Source: Thermodesulfatator indicus DSM 15286 (GTDB taxonomy: Bacteria > Desulfobacterota > Thermodesulfobacteria > Thermodesulfobacteriales > Thermodesulfatatoraceae). Taken from it: DNA of 64,000 nucleotides. The position numbers and the translations under genes are program-made. The notes beneath the pieces are model-generated. The model searched no databases, was not told the origin of the DNA, and saw only the letters and a program-made list of their open reading frames with translations. The stretch is from assembly GCF_000217795.1 (NCBI RefSeq), contig NC_015681.1, positions 2,161,244-2,225,243 of the forward strand, given 5' to 3'. Shown here piece after piece: positions 8,851-17,953 of this stretch (position 1 is the stretch's first letter; each line of letters begins with the position of its first letter).

Positions 8851-11190
8851 TTATCGTTTGAGGTTGATAAGCTCTTCAAGCATGGCGTCAGTTACGGTGA
8901 TGGTGCGGGCATCAGCCTGAAAGCCACGCTGAATGGTTATCATCTTTACGAACTGCTCGCCGAGGTCAACGTTTGACTGCTCAAGGCTGTTAGGGGCAAT
9001 GGAGCCAAGGCCGTTAGTGCCTGGCTTTCCGGTAACCGGGGGCCCTGAGTGGGTAGTTTCTCGGTAGAGGTTTCCTCCGGCCTTATCAAGCATCTCTGGG
9101 GCGTTAAAATTAGCCAGCCCTACCATCCAGAGGGGAATAACTCGGCCGTTTGAGTAGTGCCCGGTGAGCACGCCTTCGGTATCAACAGAGATGGACTCAA
9201 GGTAGCCTGGGCCGTAGCCGTCCTGGTCGTAAAAAATGGTAGAGTTACTGGTGGCATATTGAGTGGTACGCACAGACTCTGACCGCCAGGCACCATCTTT
9301 ATAATAATAGCCAAAGTTCAATTCTATTTTTTGAATATCGTTATAAGCGGCGGCTAAGGTCTCATCTGTTTGCGGGGGGTCCTGATCCAGATTAAGACCT
9401 AAAAAGTCAGCCGTAACTATAGGATAACCATGAGAACCAATAACATCAAAACCATCGATGGTATCACTTACCGGGTTGCCAGAATCGTTAACAATTTGGA
9501 CAATATCCCCTGTGTTAGGGTCAACTCTATAAGTATCATAAAAGTTTTTTATATTTCCCTGATTATCAAATTCAACTCTTCCATACATCAATACTCCTTT
9601 TTTAACTTGGGTTAGAGTATTTCCAGAGGGAATTTCTCTTTTTACTGTAACTGAGCCTTCGGTGGTAGTCCATTGCATAGGTACGCTATCAAAAGTAAAA
9701 TCTCTTTGATCTTCGTCAGGGTTACAGGCAACTAAAAATTCATATACATTGTCTCTACTTGTTCTATCATAATAAATCGTTACTTCATGGGGTGTTCCCA
9801 AAGAATCGTATATTGTAAGGGTGGTTCTATATGTATAATCAGTACTAGCCAAAGGGGTATCTTTTCTAGCATCCCACTGGTCATAAAGAGTATTTATTTG
9901 TTGTAGGCGGAAAAAGTCTTCTCCAGATTCACTTTGGATAGTAGCTAGATTTCCTGCCCCTCCTGTATCAACATTGTCCCAATTAAGGTCTATTTTTTGA
10001 GTGGTGCCATCCAGAAAAAAAGAAGCATTTCGTTTAATGTCACTAATATTCGCTCCCCAAGAAAGAAGAGTACCATTTTCATCAGCTGGCAAAGTGGCTC
10101 CGGTAGTAGGGGGTTGAAATACTAAATAATGCCAACGCCCATCAGCAAGCTCCGGCAATTTATCTCTTATTTCTGCAGGAAAGTCAGTATTGTTAGGAGG
10201 GGTTCCATTTTGAAAATATAAATATATCCTTAAAGAAACATCATTTCCATTAATATCTTTGACAGTTACATCGATAGATTTCCAAGTATTTTCAGGAATA
10301 GGAGTATTATTATCGTTGTCTAATTTAATGAGGCCAGCTGGCCCAGGAACGTTTAATCCTTCTTGAAGTCCGTCTTCGTGGGTAACATTTGACCAATTTA
10401 TTAATATTTTTTCTTTGGTGAGTGGCAACTCAATGGTAGCTTTTGTCGCCGTAGTATCTGCTCCGCTTGCCAATACTTCACCAGTGGTTTCATAAATTAT
10501 CTGATAACTGTCCCACTTTTGGGTAGTTCCATTCCAGGTAAGCTCTACTTTTATAGGAATATCTTGACCATTTATATCGCGAACCACAAAGTTAGTAGTT
10601 ATGGTCTCTGGAGGATCCCCTGACGCTACATACACATTCCCTTCTAAAGGGATTTCTATATTTTCCAATTCTTCCCTAGCGTCTAAATTAGTTATTACAT
10701 CTATTTTGGATGTCTGGACAGGAGGTGAGCTTCTCTGAATCTGGATATCTTGTAAGGCCCCGGTTATATCGCCTGAGACTTCGTCTATCTGCCAGCCCTG
10801 CACCCTAAGCCCTGCGGGGTTAACCAGATAGCCCTGTTTTTCCACCAAAAACTGGCCATCTCTGGTGTAAAAGGTATTACCAGCTGATTTTGGATCTTTA
10901 AGGATAAAAAAACCATTTCCCGCAATGGCCAAGTCAGTGGGGCTGGCGGTGGACTCAAAAGAACCTTGTTGCATCATGGGATAAAGGGCATTAATAGAAG
11001 CTCCGCGGCCCATCTGGCCAGAACCAGAGCTGGTATTAATGCGCTGGGCCATTACGTCTGAAAAGGTTATGCGGGCCCCTTTAAAAGCCGAGGTATTAAG
11101 ATTAGCTACATTGTCACCCACCACGCTCATGCCGTGGCCTAAACTCCTCAAACCACTGGTACTAGCAAAAAGGGCATCTGTTAAACCCAT
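8851..11190 (-). CDS. flgE2: Large flagellar hook protein FlgE-like (779 residues) with duplicated insert
   Basis: A hook-type axial protein of the flagellum. The N-terminal rod/hook signature is GLTDALFASTSGLRSLGHGM with NVANLNTSAFK. DLAIAGNGFFIL and FYTRDGQF follow, the FlgE D2-like core is at about residues 437-560 (TTLTIYDSLGTPHEVTIYY), and the C-terminal coiled region is SLEQSNVDLGEQFVKMITIQ to the end. The usual hook protein is 400-500 residues. The extra roughly 245 residues (about 185-430) contain two related segments, VRDINGQDIPIKVELTW near 203 and VKDINGNDVSLRIYLYF near 310, each followed by a (T)xIxLNW strand, so the insert looks like a tandem domain duplication. A GGAGGTAA ribosome site precedes the ATG. 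No promoter of its own is seen. Which of the two FlgE proteins builds the hook is uncertain. Confidence 0.88.
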   Translation of the reverse strand: MGLTDALFASTSGLRSLGHGMSVVGDNVANLNTSAFKGARITFSDVMAQRINTSSGSGQMGRGASINALYPMMQQGSFESTASPTDLAIAGNGFFILKDPKSAGNTFYTRDGQFLVEKQGYLVNPAGLRVQGWQIDEVSGDITGALQDIQIQRSSPPVQTSKIDVITNLDAREELENIEIPLEGNVYVASGDPPETITTNFVVRDINGQDIPIKVELTWNGTTQKWDSYQIIYETTGEVLASGADTTATKATIELPLTKEKILINWSNVTHEDGLQEGLNVPGPAGLIKLDNDNNTPIPENTWKSIDVTVKDINGNDVSLRIYLYFQNGTPPNNTDFPAEIRDKLPELADGRWHYLVFQPPTTGATLPADENGTLLSWGANISDIKRNASFFLDGTTQKIDLNWDNVDTGGAGNLATIQSESGEDFFRLQQINTLYDQWDARKDTPLASTDYTYRTTLTIYDSLGTPHEVTIYYDRTSRDNVYEFLVACNPDEDQRDFTFDSVPMQWTTTEGSVTVKREIPSGNTLTQVKKGVLMYGRVEFDNQGNIKNFYDTYRVDPNTGDIVQIVNDSGNPVSDTIDGFDVIGSHGYPIVTADFLGLNLDQDPPQTDETLAAAYNDIQKIELNFGYYYKDGAWRSESVRTTQYATSNSTIFYDQDGYGPGYLESISVDTEGVLTGHYSNGRVIPLWMVGLANFNAPEMLDKAGGNLYRETTHSGPPVTGKPGTNGLGSIAPNSLEQSNVDLGEQFVKMITIQRGFQADARTITVTDAMLEELINLKR

Positions 11191-11249
11191 AACTTACCTC
11201 CTGTTTATATTAAAATTTTCGTCCTGTTAGTTACCGAGCATTAATTTTG

Positions 11250-12655
11250 CTAAACCTGGCGCAAAAAGTCCTCAAGCATCTGGTCCGCCGTAGTAATAAT
11301 GCGGGCATTGCTTTGAAAGGCCCGCTGTAGAGTTATTAAATGGACCATTTCGTTGGCCACATCAACGTTTGACCCTTCAAGGGCGCCACCAAAAATGGCC
11401 CCAGGGCTATCTTTTCCTGGCGGAAAAACTTCTGGCTCTGCTCCGCCAACGGCCTTAAAAAGATTCCCCCCGCTCGCTCAAGTTCATCAGGACTACCAAA
11501 AAGGGCAATAGGAATACGAGCCGCGGAAAAGGTCTGGTTATTAGTATAACTTGCCTCAACAATGCCCTTTTCAGAAACCTTCAAGTTTTTAAAAAAGCCT
11601 GGAGGATAGCCGTCTATATTCTCGTTAAGCACGGTGAAGGGAGAAGCAAAGGCCGTGCTGGCGTGGTCATCAAGGCGCTGCCAGGTGCCCGTTTGACTGT
11701 CAAACTTGATTCCAAAGTCAAGGGCTATATTTTGGCTTTGTGAGCCAAAGTTAACGGTAAATTGGGGAAAACCTTCTTCGGAAAAGTTGTTTAAGGGGGT
11801 GCGGGTCCCGTTGGTATCGGTTATTAGTTCCAGGTCTTCAAGGCCTTCTAATTCTCCCATGGCCCCAAAGCGGATTTTTCCTGTAAGCAGGGCCCCGGCA
11901 TACTGCCCCTGACCGCGAGGGTCAAGTTCAGGGTCCATGGTGATTAAAAATTCAAAAACCCTGGGTTCGGTAGTGGTGTCAACATACAAAGAAAGATTGT
12001 GTAAATTACCAAGGCTGTCATAAATTGGTAGTTCAGTTTTAAATTCATAACCGCCTTTATCAATTGGCGGGTCATTGTTAGCATTCCAGTTATCAATAAG
12101 ATTGTCTTCAATTACTTCGGTAGGTTTGCTGGCGTCAAAATTCATCTGGAGGACGATTTTACTGCTGGCCTGCCCGTCAATGTAGCTTGGGATTTCTATA
12201 GGTGTTAGCTCCCCGGTAGTAACAGTTTCAGGGTCAACGCCTTCAGGAATATTCCAGCCAAGCAGATCATAGCCAGTTGGCAAAGAAAGCCTTAAAGCAC
12301 CAGAGTCCAATTTACGAGGTATAAACTGCCCATCACGGGTAAAAAAAGTGTTCTCACCGTCAGAGACCATAAAAAAGCCTTTACCTGAAATGGCGAGGTC
12401 TGAAGGGCTCTCGGTTTGTTTTATTGGGCCTTCGTGATAAAGGACTTCTATATCTTTCACTCTGCTACCAAGGCCTTTTTTGTTATAAGGCGGGGCCTCG
12501 GTGTTCACGTTGCCGAACATGTCCTCAAATAACGCCCGGTTAGCTCTGAAGCCTGTGCTTTCTAAATTGGCTAAGTTATCTGCCGTAACGCCTATGCCGT
12601 GGCTCATGGTAGAAACACCACTTTTGCCTACGTAAATGCTTCCGAAAAGGCCCAT
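11250..12655 (-). CDS. flgE: Flagellar hook protein FlgE, interrupted by a one-base frameshift
   Basis: Hook protein encoded right after flgD. The first frame (12655 down to 11336) gives 439 residues: the hook/rod start GLFGSIYVGKSGVSTMSHGI, GKGFFMVSDGENTFFTRDGQF, and a D2 core LPIYDSLGNLHNLSLYV. It then runs into an unrelated tail after ELERAGG. The expected C-terminus, ALEGSNVDVANEMVHLITLQ followed by RAFQSNARIITTADQMLEDF, is intact in the next frame and ends at a TAG at 11252-11250. Adding one G to the six-G run at 11466-11471 restores a 468-residue protein reading ERAGGNLFKAV. This could be a real inactivation, slippage-based switching, or a sequencing error. The start overlaps the flgD stop (TAATG). 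Confidence 0.85.
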
Positions 12656-13335
12656 TACTCATCCTCCGCCAAGACTTTTTCAAGGTCAGTGAGAGATATA
12701 GTATCCTTGCCGTTAAAAAGAAGTTTGTATTCTCCGTCCTCCAAAAGAGCACCAGTTAAACGACCAATAGTTTTAATTGATAAGTTATCCAGATCTTTGG
12801 GATTTTTAGGTTCTAGTACTAAACGATAGGTACCGTCAGCGACTTGATTTCCATTTTTGTCCGTAGCGTCCCAGTCAAGTTCATGTTTTCCGACAGAAAG
12901 AGGACCAAGGTCTAGGACTTTGACAAGGTTGCCATTAGCATCATAGATTTTAGCTAAAATATTATCTGTAGCTTCTTTAGCCTCGATTTCTCCTCCTAGA
13001 AATTTACCACCTTCAACTCGTAGTAAGTGATTTTTGACTGATGCTTTTTTACCAATCAAACTAGCAATAGTTTGGAGAGTACTTCCCTTAGCTATATCTG
13101 CTATTTTTGATAATTTTTCATTTAAGTCGTAAAGTTGGTCAACTTGGTTAAATAGCGCTAATTGAGTAGCCATTTCGTTATTATCCAGAGGTTTTAATGG
13201 ATCTTGGTATTCTAGTTGTTTGATAAAAAGAACCATAAAGTCGTCACGATCTAGAACTTTTTTGGGAACTCTGGTTTTGGGAGAATTGTCAAGTTCAGTA
13301 AAAAGTTTGGGAGCCTGTTCTGTGTTATTTATCAT
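12655..13335 (-). CDS. flgD: Flagellar hook assembly (capping) protein FlgD
   Basis: Scaffold that caps the growing hook and is needed for FlgE polymerisation. In 226 residues it shows the conserved N-terminal segment DDFMVLFIKQLEYQDPLKPL with DNNEMATQLALFNQVDQL, then the C-terminal FlgD Ig/tudor-like part (NILAKIYDANGNLVKVLDLG and the DWDATDKNGNQVADGTYRL segment). It starts with an AGGAG site before the ATG, 10 bases after fliK, and its stop overlaps the flgE start. Confidence 0.94.
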   Translation of the reverse strand: MINNTEQAPKLFTELDNSPKTRVPKKVLDRDDFMVLFIKQLEYQDPLKPLDNNEMATQLALFNQVDQLYDLNEKLSKIADIAKGSTLQTIASLIGKKASVKNHLLRVEGGKFLGGEIEAKEATDNILAKIYDANGNLVKVLDLGPLSVGKHELDWDATDKNGNQVADGTYRLVLEPKNPKDLDNLSIKTIGRLTGALLEDGEYKLLFNGKDTISLTDLEKVLAEDE

Positions 13336-13345
13336 TCTTTTTCTC

Positions 13346-14836
13346 CTAAACTACTATGTTTATGATGCCGTTATGTCTGTTTTCATAACTTTTATTTTCG
13401 TCAGTATGTTCTCTAATTCCCATAGAGTGGGCATAATTTCCTGACTCTTGTTGGTAACTACCTTCAGAATAATCTTGAGCTAAATTTATTTCCGCTCCGC
13501 CAAATTGGAGACCAAGATTTTCTAAAGAACTGCTCAATTGATGCAGGTGTTGGTGAAGAGCCTCTGCAGCCTTGGCGTGACCTACGGTAAGGAGAAGTTT
13601 AACTTCACCCTTATCTACAGAAACCGTAACGTGAAGTTCTCCTAGCTCAGGTGGATCTAATTTAATACGCGCCTCATGTTTACCCTGTGGGTATGTTTTC
13701 AAAACTAGCTCTTTTACGAAGTTTGGTATTTCTTCAGGCTTAAAATTTTGGACCGAATGATGAATTTCTTTATTAATTGTTATATGTTTTGTCGTTTCTA
13801 TTTCTGTATTAGTTGTTATTTTTGCGTGGGCTATTAAGTTATCTTTTTTTTCGGCAAGATTAGTTAATAATTCTTTATGTTGTTTTGTCTTATGTGTGTT
13901 TTCTGTTATTTCAACCCCCTTTTTTACCTTGATATGTTGACCTTCTTTTTCTTTTTTAGTTGTAATTAAGTTATCTGTATTTTTTGTATTATCAATGTTC
14001 TCTTTAGAATCTTTTTTTGTTTTACTTGAAAAATTTACTTTCTTAAACAGTACTTCTTTTTGAGGAATATTTCTAGATATCAATATTTGATTCTTGTTGT
14101 TTTTCTTTGTGTTTTGATTGATAGCTAAAACTTCCTCTTCTGAAGCGTTATTTTTACGGTTTTGACTTATTTTTTCAAATTGATGATCCTTTCTTGAAAG
14201 AGATTTAAAGTTATTTATTATGTTCTCTAGGTTTTTTTTAGTTAACACTATATTTTGTTCTGAAAGGTTCTCTTCCAGTGAATTCAAGTCACTTTTAATT
14301 CGGCTCAATATCTTTTCTAGCTTTAAAATATTGCTATCTTTTTTGTTATTCGCTAGGTTCAGTATTTCTTTATTTTCGTTTGAAAAATTTTCTTTCAAAA
14401 TGTTTATGAGATTCTCTAATTTGTTTTTTAATTCTTTGATTGTATCTCCAAAATTTGTTATTATTTTTTCTCTTTCCTGTATGGAAAAGTTTTCTAAATA
14501 TTGATTTATTTCTTTTAAAATGTTTCCGATGAGAATTACAATGTTTTCAGGAGATTCTTCCGAATTATCCTTTGTTTTTAAAATCTCTTTTAAATTATCA
14601 ACCTTTTTTAAAATATTTTTTTCTAAATTTGTCGTCAAAAACATCCCTTGATAGTTTTTATTATCTTCAGGGCTTGCTTGTTGGTTTTGAATTCCTGCTG
14701 GCAAATCTAAATTATTTGCTTCCTGGCCTAATAACATCATAAATAGGGCTAGAAAATCTCCAGCCATTATCCCCTGCCCCAGAGATAGATTGCTAACATT
14801 TCCATTTGAAACCATTGTTAAGGAGTTTAACTTCAT
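13346..14836 (-). CDS. fliK: Flagellar hook-length control protein FliK-like
   Basis: Secreted ruler and export-switch protein of the hook. The 496-residue product has a very Asn/Lys/Glu-rich, low-complexity middle (about residues 60-380) encoded by DNA clearly more AT-rich than the neighbours. The conserved C-terminal hook-length domain follows at about residues 395-465: HEARIKLDPPELGELHVTVS, then KLLLTVGHAKAAEALHQHLH and LENLGLQFGGAEINL. The middle part of FliK is normally variable and disordered, so the composition fits. A strong GGAGGT site and a sigma-54-like promoter lie just upstream, making it first in the hook operon. Confidence 0.88.
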   Translation of the reverse strand: MKLNSLTMVSNGNVSNLSLGQGIMAGDFLALFMMLLGQEANNLDLPAGIQNQQASPEDNKNYQGMFLTTNLEKNILKKVDNLKEILKTKDNSEESPENIVILIGNILKEINQYLENFSIQEREKIITNFGDTIKELKNKLENLINILKENFSNENKEILNLANNKKDSNILKLEKILSRIKSDLNSLEENLSEQNIVLTKKNLENIINNFKSLSRKDHQFEKISQNRKNNASEEEVLAINQNTKKNNKNQILISRNIPQKEVLFKKVNFSSKTKKDSKENIDNTKNTDNLITTKKEKEGQHIKVKKGVEITENTHKTKQHKELLTNLAEKKDNLIAHAKITTNTEIETTKHITINKEIHHSVQNFKPEEIPNFVKELVLKTYPQGKHEARIKLDPPELGELHVTVSVDKGEVKLLLTVGHAKAAEALHQHLHQLSSSLENLGLQFGGAEINLAQDYSEGSYQQESGNYAHSMGIREHTDENKSYENRHNGIINIVV

Positions 14837-14860
14837 GTTTCACCTCCTGTGATACAACCA

Positions 14861-14877
14861 TGCAATAGGTATGCCAA
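14861..14877 (-). promoter_or_regulatory. Sigma-54 (-24/-12) promoter of the hook operon
   Basis: Minus-strand TTGGCATACCTATTGCA carries GG and GC dinucleotides separated by exactly ten bases, the defining spacing of RpoN promoters, with good matches to TGGCA and TTGCA. The predicted start near 14850 leaves a leader of about 14 bases containing the fliK ribosome site. Control of mid-class flagellar genes by sigma-54 is known in several phyla. Confidence 0.75.
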
Positions 14878-14931
14878 AAGTAGATGAGTAAAAATTGCTT
14901 TGCCGCTGGCTTATTCTCCTTTATTACCGTA

Positions 14932-14972
14932 AATATTAATCCGAGCGTCTTTTACACGACAAAGTATCGCCG
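14932..14972. repeat. Short dispersed module B, copy 1
   Basis: The segment with TATTAATCCGAGCGTCTTTT and nearby ACACGACAAAG closely resembles 51027-51067 (TATTAATCTGAGCGTTTTTT, TACGCCAAAG). Both lie next to copies of the large dispersed repeat. The 447-base gap between fliK and clpB (14837-15283) holds this module, a partial repeat, the sigma-54 promoter and the clpB control region; there is no gene. Confidence 0.5.
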
Positions 14973-15006
14973 CTGACATAATCGCTAATGCAAAGTAACC
15001 TTCGCT

Positions 15007-15072
15007 GTCACTGCGAGGCCTCGTTAGAGGTCGAAGCAGTCTCAGGGATTGCTTCGCTTCGCTCGCAATGAC
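15007..15072. repeat. Dispersed element, partial copy R2 (no inverted ends)
   Basis: Contains only the inner palindromic modules (GTCACTGCGAGG, GTCGAAGCAGTCTCAGGG, ATTGCTTCGCTTCGCTCGC). The GAGACCTTTGCAAAAT ends are missing, so this is a fragment or a minimal version of the element. Confidence 0.65.
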
Positions 15073-15161
15073 TCAATTGTCGCCTATTTAGTGACCCCAT
15101 TAATATCTTCACCTTTTGACACTACGAACCCTAAGTCTCTTGAACAGGGTCTCAGAACAAC

Positions 15162-15202
15162 AAATTTTCCTGGAAAAATTTTCCTACTAGGAAAAATTTT
15201 CC
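15162..15202. promoter_or_regulatory. Tandem dyad operator upstream of clpB
   Basis: Two identical 13-base dyads GGAAAAATTTTCC at 15172-15184 and 15190-15202 are spaced 18 bases centre to centre. A half site AAATTTTCC at 15162-15170 pairs with the first copy. The array directly abuts a TTGACA box (15208). This is not CIRCE or HAIR. It looks like a binding site for a dimeric repressor or activator of clpB; the protein is unknown. Confidence 0.5.
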
Positions 15203-15207
15203 TTTCC

Positions 15208-15236
15208 TTGACACAGGAAGGAGCCATCCTTACCTT
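15208..15236 (+). promoter_or_regulatory. Probable clpB promoter
   Basis: A perfect TTGACA (15208-15213) is followed 17 bases later by a weak TACCTT (15231-15236). The -35 box is convincing; the -10 box is poor, which fits a regulated heat-shock promoter. I did not find a good sigma-32-type CCCCAT box at the right distance. Confidence 0.45.
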
Positions 15237-15283
15237 CCCAAAACGAAAGGGATAAAAAATTTGAAAAAACAGGAGGTAATAAT

Positions 15284-17902
15284 ATGCGATTGGAAAAATT
15301 TACCTTTAAATCACAGGACGCCATTCAGGAGGCCCAGAGGCTTGCGGAAACCCGCGGCCATCAAAATATGGAAGTAGAGCATTTACTTAAAGCCCTGGTG
15401 GAACAGGAAGGCGGGCTGGTGCCCATGATTCTTGACCGCCTGGGCATAAACAATAAACTTATCGCCTCTGATGTTGACGAAGTGCTAGATAAAATTCCTT
15501 CCGTTTCGGGGACGGGATATCAGGTCTATCTCTCGCCTAACCTGAAACAGGTACTTGAGCGCGCTATGCGCATTGCCGCCGAGATGCGCGACGACTATGT
15601 TTCTACCGAGCATCTCCTTTTGGCCATCCTTGAAAGCAATACCCCCTCGGCTCAGATTCTTAAAAAGCGGGGTATTACCAAAGAAAACTTAATGGAAGTC
15701 ATTAATCAGATTCGCAAAGGCCAGCGCGTAACTGACCAGAACCCCGAAGACAAATACCAGGCCCTTGAGAAATTCGGCCGCGATTTAACAGCTCTGGCCA
15801 AGGCCGGAAAGCTTGATCCGGTCATCGGTCGTGATGAAGAAATTCGTCGGGTAATCCAGATTCTCTCTCGCCGCACTAAAAACAACCCCGTGCTCGTAGG
15901 TGAGCCTGGTGTTGGTAAAACAGCCATTGTAGAAGGCCTGGCCCAGCGAATTGTCTCAGGTGATGTGCCTGAGCCCCTTAAAAACAAACGCATCATCCAG
16001 CTTGATGTGGGCGCTCTGTTAGCTGGCGCCAAATACCGTGGTGAGTTTGAAGAAAGGCTTAAGGCCGTCTTAAAAGAAGTCACCGAAAGCGAAGGGGAAA
16101 TTATCCTTTTTATTGACGAAATTCACACTATCGTAGGCGCCGGAGCGGCTGAAGGGGCCATGGACGCCGCTAACATGTTAAAACCCGCTTTGGCTCGCGG
16201 TGAGCTTCACTGCATCGGTGCCACCACCATTGATGAGTACCGCAAATACATTGAAAAAGACCCGGCCCTTGAGCGGCGTTTTCAGCCGGTCTATGTAGAA
16301 GAACCTTCTGTAGAAGAGGCCATTGCTATTCTTCGCGGGCTTAAAGAGAAGTTTGAAGTGCACCACGGTGTGCGCATCACTGACAGCGCTATTGTAGCCG
16401 CTGTTCAGCTCTCTGCCCGCTATATCACTGATCGTTATCTCCCGGATAAGGCCATTGACCTGATTGACGAAGCAGCGGCTAAGCTTCGTATTGAAATTGA
16501 ATCAATGCCTACAGAGATTGACGAGATTGAACGCAAGATCAAACAGCTTGAAATTGAACGCATGGCCCTTGAAAGAGAGACTGATCCCCGGGCAGTTGAG
16601 CGCCGTGAAAAGATTGAAAAGCAACTTGAGGAGCTTCGTAAGAAGCTCGAAGAAATGAAGGCCCAGTGGCAGAAGGAAAAAGAAATTATTCAGAAAATCA
16701 GGGCCATTAAAGAAAAAATAGACCAGCTCCGTATTGAAGCGCAGCAGGCTGAGCGCCAGGGTGACCTTAACAAAGTGGCCGAAATCATTTACGGCCGTAT
16801 CCCTCAGCTTGAAAAAGAGCTTGAAGAGTGGAACAAGAAGCTTGAGGAGCTTCAAAAAGAGGGCAAAAGCTTCTTAAAAGAAGAGGTTACTGCGGAAGAC
16901 ATTGCCGAAGTAGTGGCCAAGTGGACCGGTATTCCCGTTACGAGACTCCTTGAAAGCGAGCGCGAAAAGCTCCTCAAGATGGAAGAACGCCTGGCCCAGC
17001 GTGTGGTTGGTCAGGATCACGCCATTAAGGCCATTGCCAACGCGGTGCGCCGCGCCAGAGCCGGGCTCAAAGATCCGAACCGGCCTATTGGTTCTTTCAT
17101 GTTCTTAGGGCCAACAGGTGTGGGTAAAACCGAGCTGGCCAAGGCCCTGGCTGAATTTATGTTTGATACCGAGGAGGCCCTTATCCGCTTTGATATGTCT
17201 GAATACATGGAAAAACATGCGGTCTCAAAGCTCATCGGTGCGCCTCCTGGTTATGTGGGATATGAAGAAGGCGGCCAGCTTACCGAAGCAGTGCGCAGAA
17301 GACCTTATTCGGTCATCCTTTTTGACGAAATAGAAAAAGCGCACCCTGATGTGTTTAATATATTGCTGCAGATTCTTGACGATGGCCGTTTGACTGATAG
17401 CAAAGGCCGCACGGTGAACTTCCAGAATACCATCATCATCATGACTTCTAACATCGGTTCTCACTATGTAATGGAGCTTGAGGACCGTAAAGACGCCGAA
17501 CGGCTGGTAATGGATGCCGTGCGTTCTCACTTTAGGCCTGAATTTCTAAACCGTATTGATGAAATCATCATATTCAATAAGCTCACCAAAGAGCAACTCA
17601 AAAAGATTGTGGATATTCAGATTCGCTACTTGCAGCAGCGGCTTGAAGATAAACACATTACTATTGAGCTTACTGATAGAGCCAAGGAGTGGTTGGCTGA
17701 AGTGGGCTATGATCCGGTTTACGGCGCACGGCCGCTTAAGCGGGCTATTCAGCGTTATATAGAAGATCCGCTAGCCGTTAAGATACTCGAAGGGACTTTT
17801 CAGGAAGGCGATCACATCCTGGTTGATTACGATGAGACCAAAGGCGGCCTTGACTTCAGGAAGCATTTTCGTGAGGAAATACCAGAGGCCCAAGTAGCTT
17901 AA
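15284..17902 (+). CDS. clpB: ATP-dependent chaperone ClpB
   Basis: Hexameric AAA+ disaggregase that, with DnaK, rescues aggregated proteins. The 872-residue protein has the Clp-N domain (residues 1-145), NBD1 with Walker [14 protein letters not shown] (about residue 207) and arginine-finger region, the coiled-coil middle domain (about 405-530, many Glu/Arg/Lys/Leu heptads, which distinguishes ClpB from ClpA/C), NBD2 with [14 protein letters not shown] (about residue 611), and the C-terminal D2-small domain. An AGGAGGTAATAAT ribosome site precedes the ATG. Single-gene unit: own promoter/operator upstream and a strong terminator downstream. Confidence 0.97.
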   Translation: MRLEKFTFKSQDAIQEAQRLAETRGHQNMEVEHLLKALVEQEGGLVPMILDRLGINNKLIASDVDEVLDKIPSVSGTGYQVYLSPNLKQVLERAMRIAAEMRDDYVSTEHLLLAILESNTPSAQILKKRGITKENLMEVINQIRKGQRVTDQNPEDKYQALEKFGRDLTALAKAGKLDPVIGRDEEIRRVIQILSRRTKNNPVLVGEPGVGKTAIVEGLAQRIVSGDVPEPLKNKRIIQLDVGALLAGAKYRGEFEERLKAVLKEVTESEGEIILFIDEIHTIVGAGAAEGAMDAANMLKPALARGELHCIGATTIDEYRKYIEKDPALERRFQPVYVEEPSVEEAIAILRGLKEKFEVHHGVRITDSAIVAAVQLSARYITDRYLPDKAIDLIDEAAAKLRIEIESMPTEIDEIERKIKQLEIERMALERETDPRAVERREKIEKQLEELRKKLEEMKAQWQKEKEIIQKIRAIKEKIDQLRIEAQQAERQGDLNKVAEIIYGRIPQLEKELEEWNKKLEELQKEGKSFLKEEVTAEDIAEVVAKWTGIPVTRLLESEREKLLKMEERLAQRVVGQDHAIKAIANAVRRARAGLKDPNRPIGSFMFLGPTGVGKTELAKALAEFMFDTEEALIRFDMSEYMEKHAVSKLIGAPPGYVGYEEGGQLTEAVRRRPYSVILFDEIEKAHPDVFNILLQILDDGRLTDSKGRTVNFQNTIIIMTSNIGSHYVMELEDRKDAERLVMDAVRSHFRPEFLNRIDEIIIFNKLTKEQLKKIVDIQIRYLQQRLEDKHITIELTDRAKEWLAEVGYDPVYGARPLKRAIQRYIEDPLAVKILEGTFQEGDHILVDYDETKGGLDFRKHFREEIPEAQVA

Positions 17903-17911
17903 ACCAACGAA

Positions 17912-17940
17912 GCCGGGCTTTCCGCCCGGCTTTTCTTATT
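17912..17940 (+). terminator. Rho-independent terminator of clpB
   Basis: GCCGGGC-TTTCC-GCCCGGC (17912-17930) is followed by TTTTCTTATTTG. It is a seven-pair GC stem ten bases after the clpB stop. On the opposite strand it is followed by no T run, so it serves clpB only. Confidence 0.88.
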
Positions 17941-17953
17941 TGATTTTTAGGCA

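Noticed and set aside
15190-15240. Sigma-32-type heat-shock promoter before clpB
   Set aside because: TTGACA is present but the GCCAT segment is only about ten bases away, too close for a sigma-32 -10 box.
16502-16855. Minus-strand open frame inside clpB
   Set aside because: Shadow of the Lys/Glu-rich coiled-coil middle domain; no independent support.
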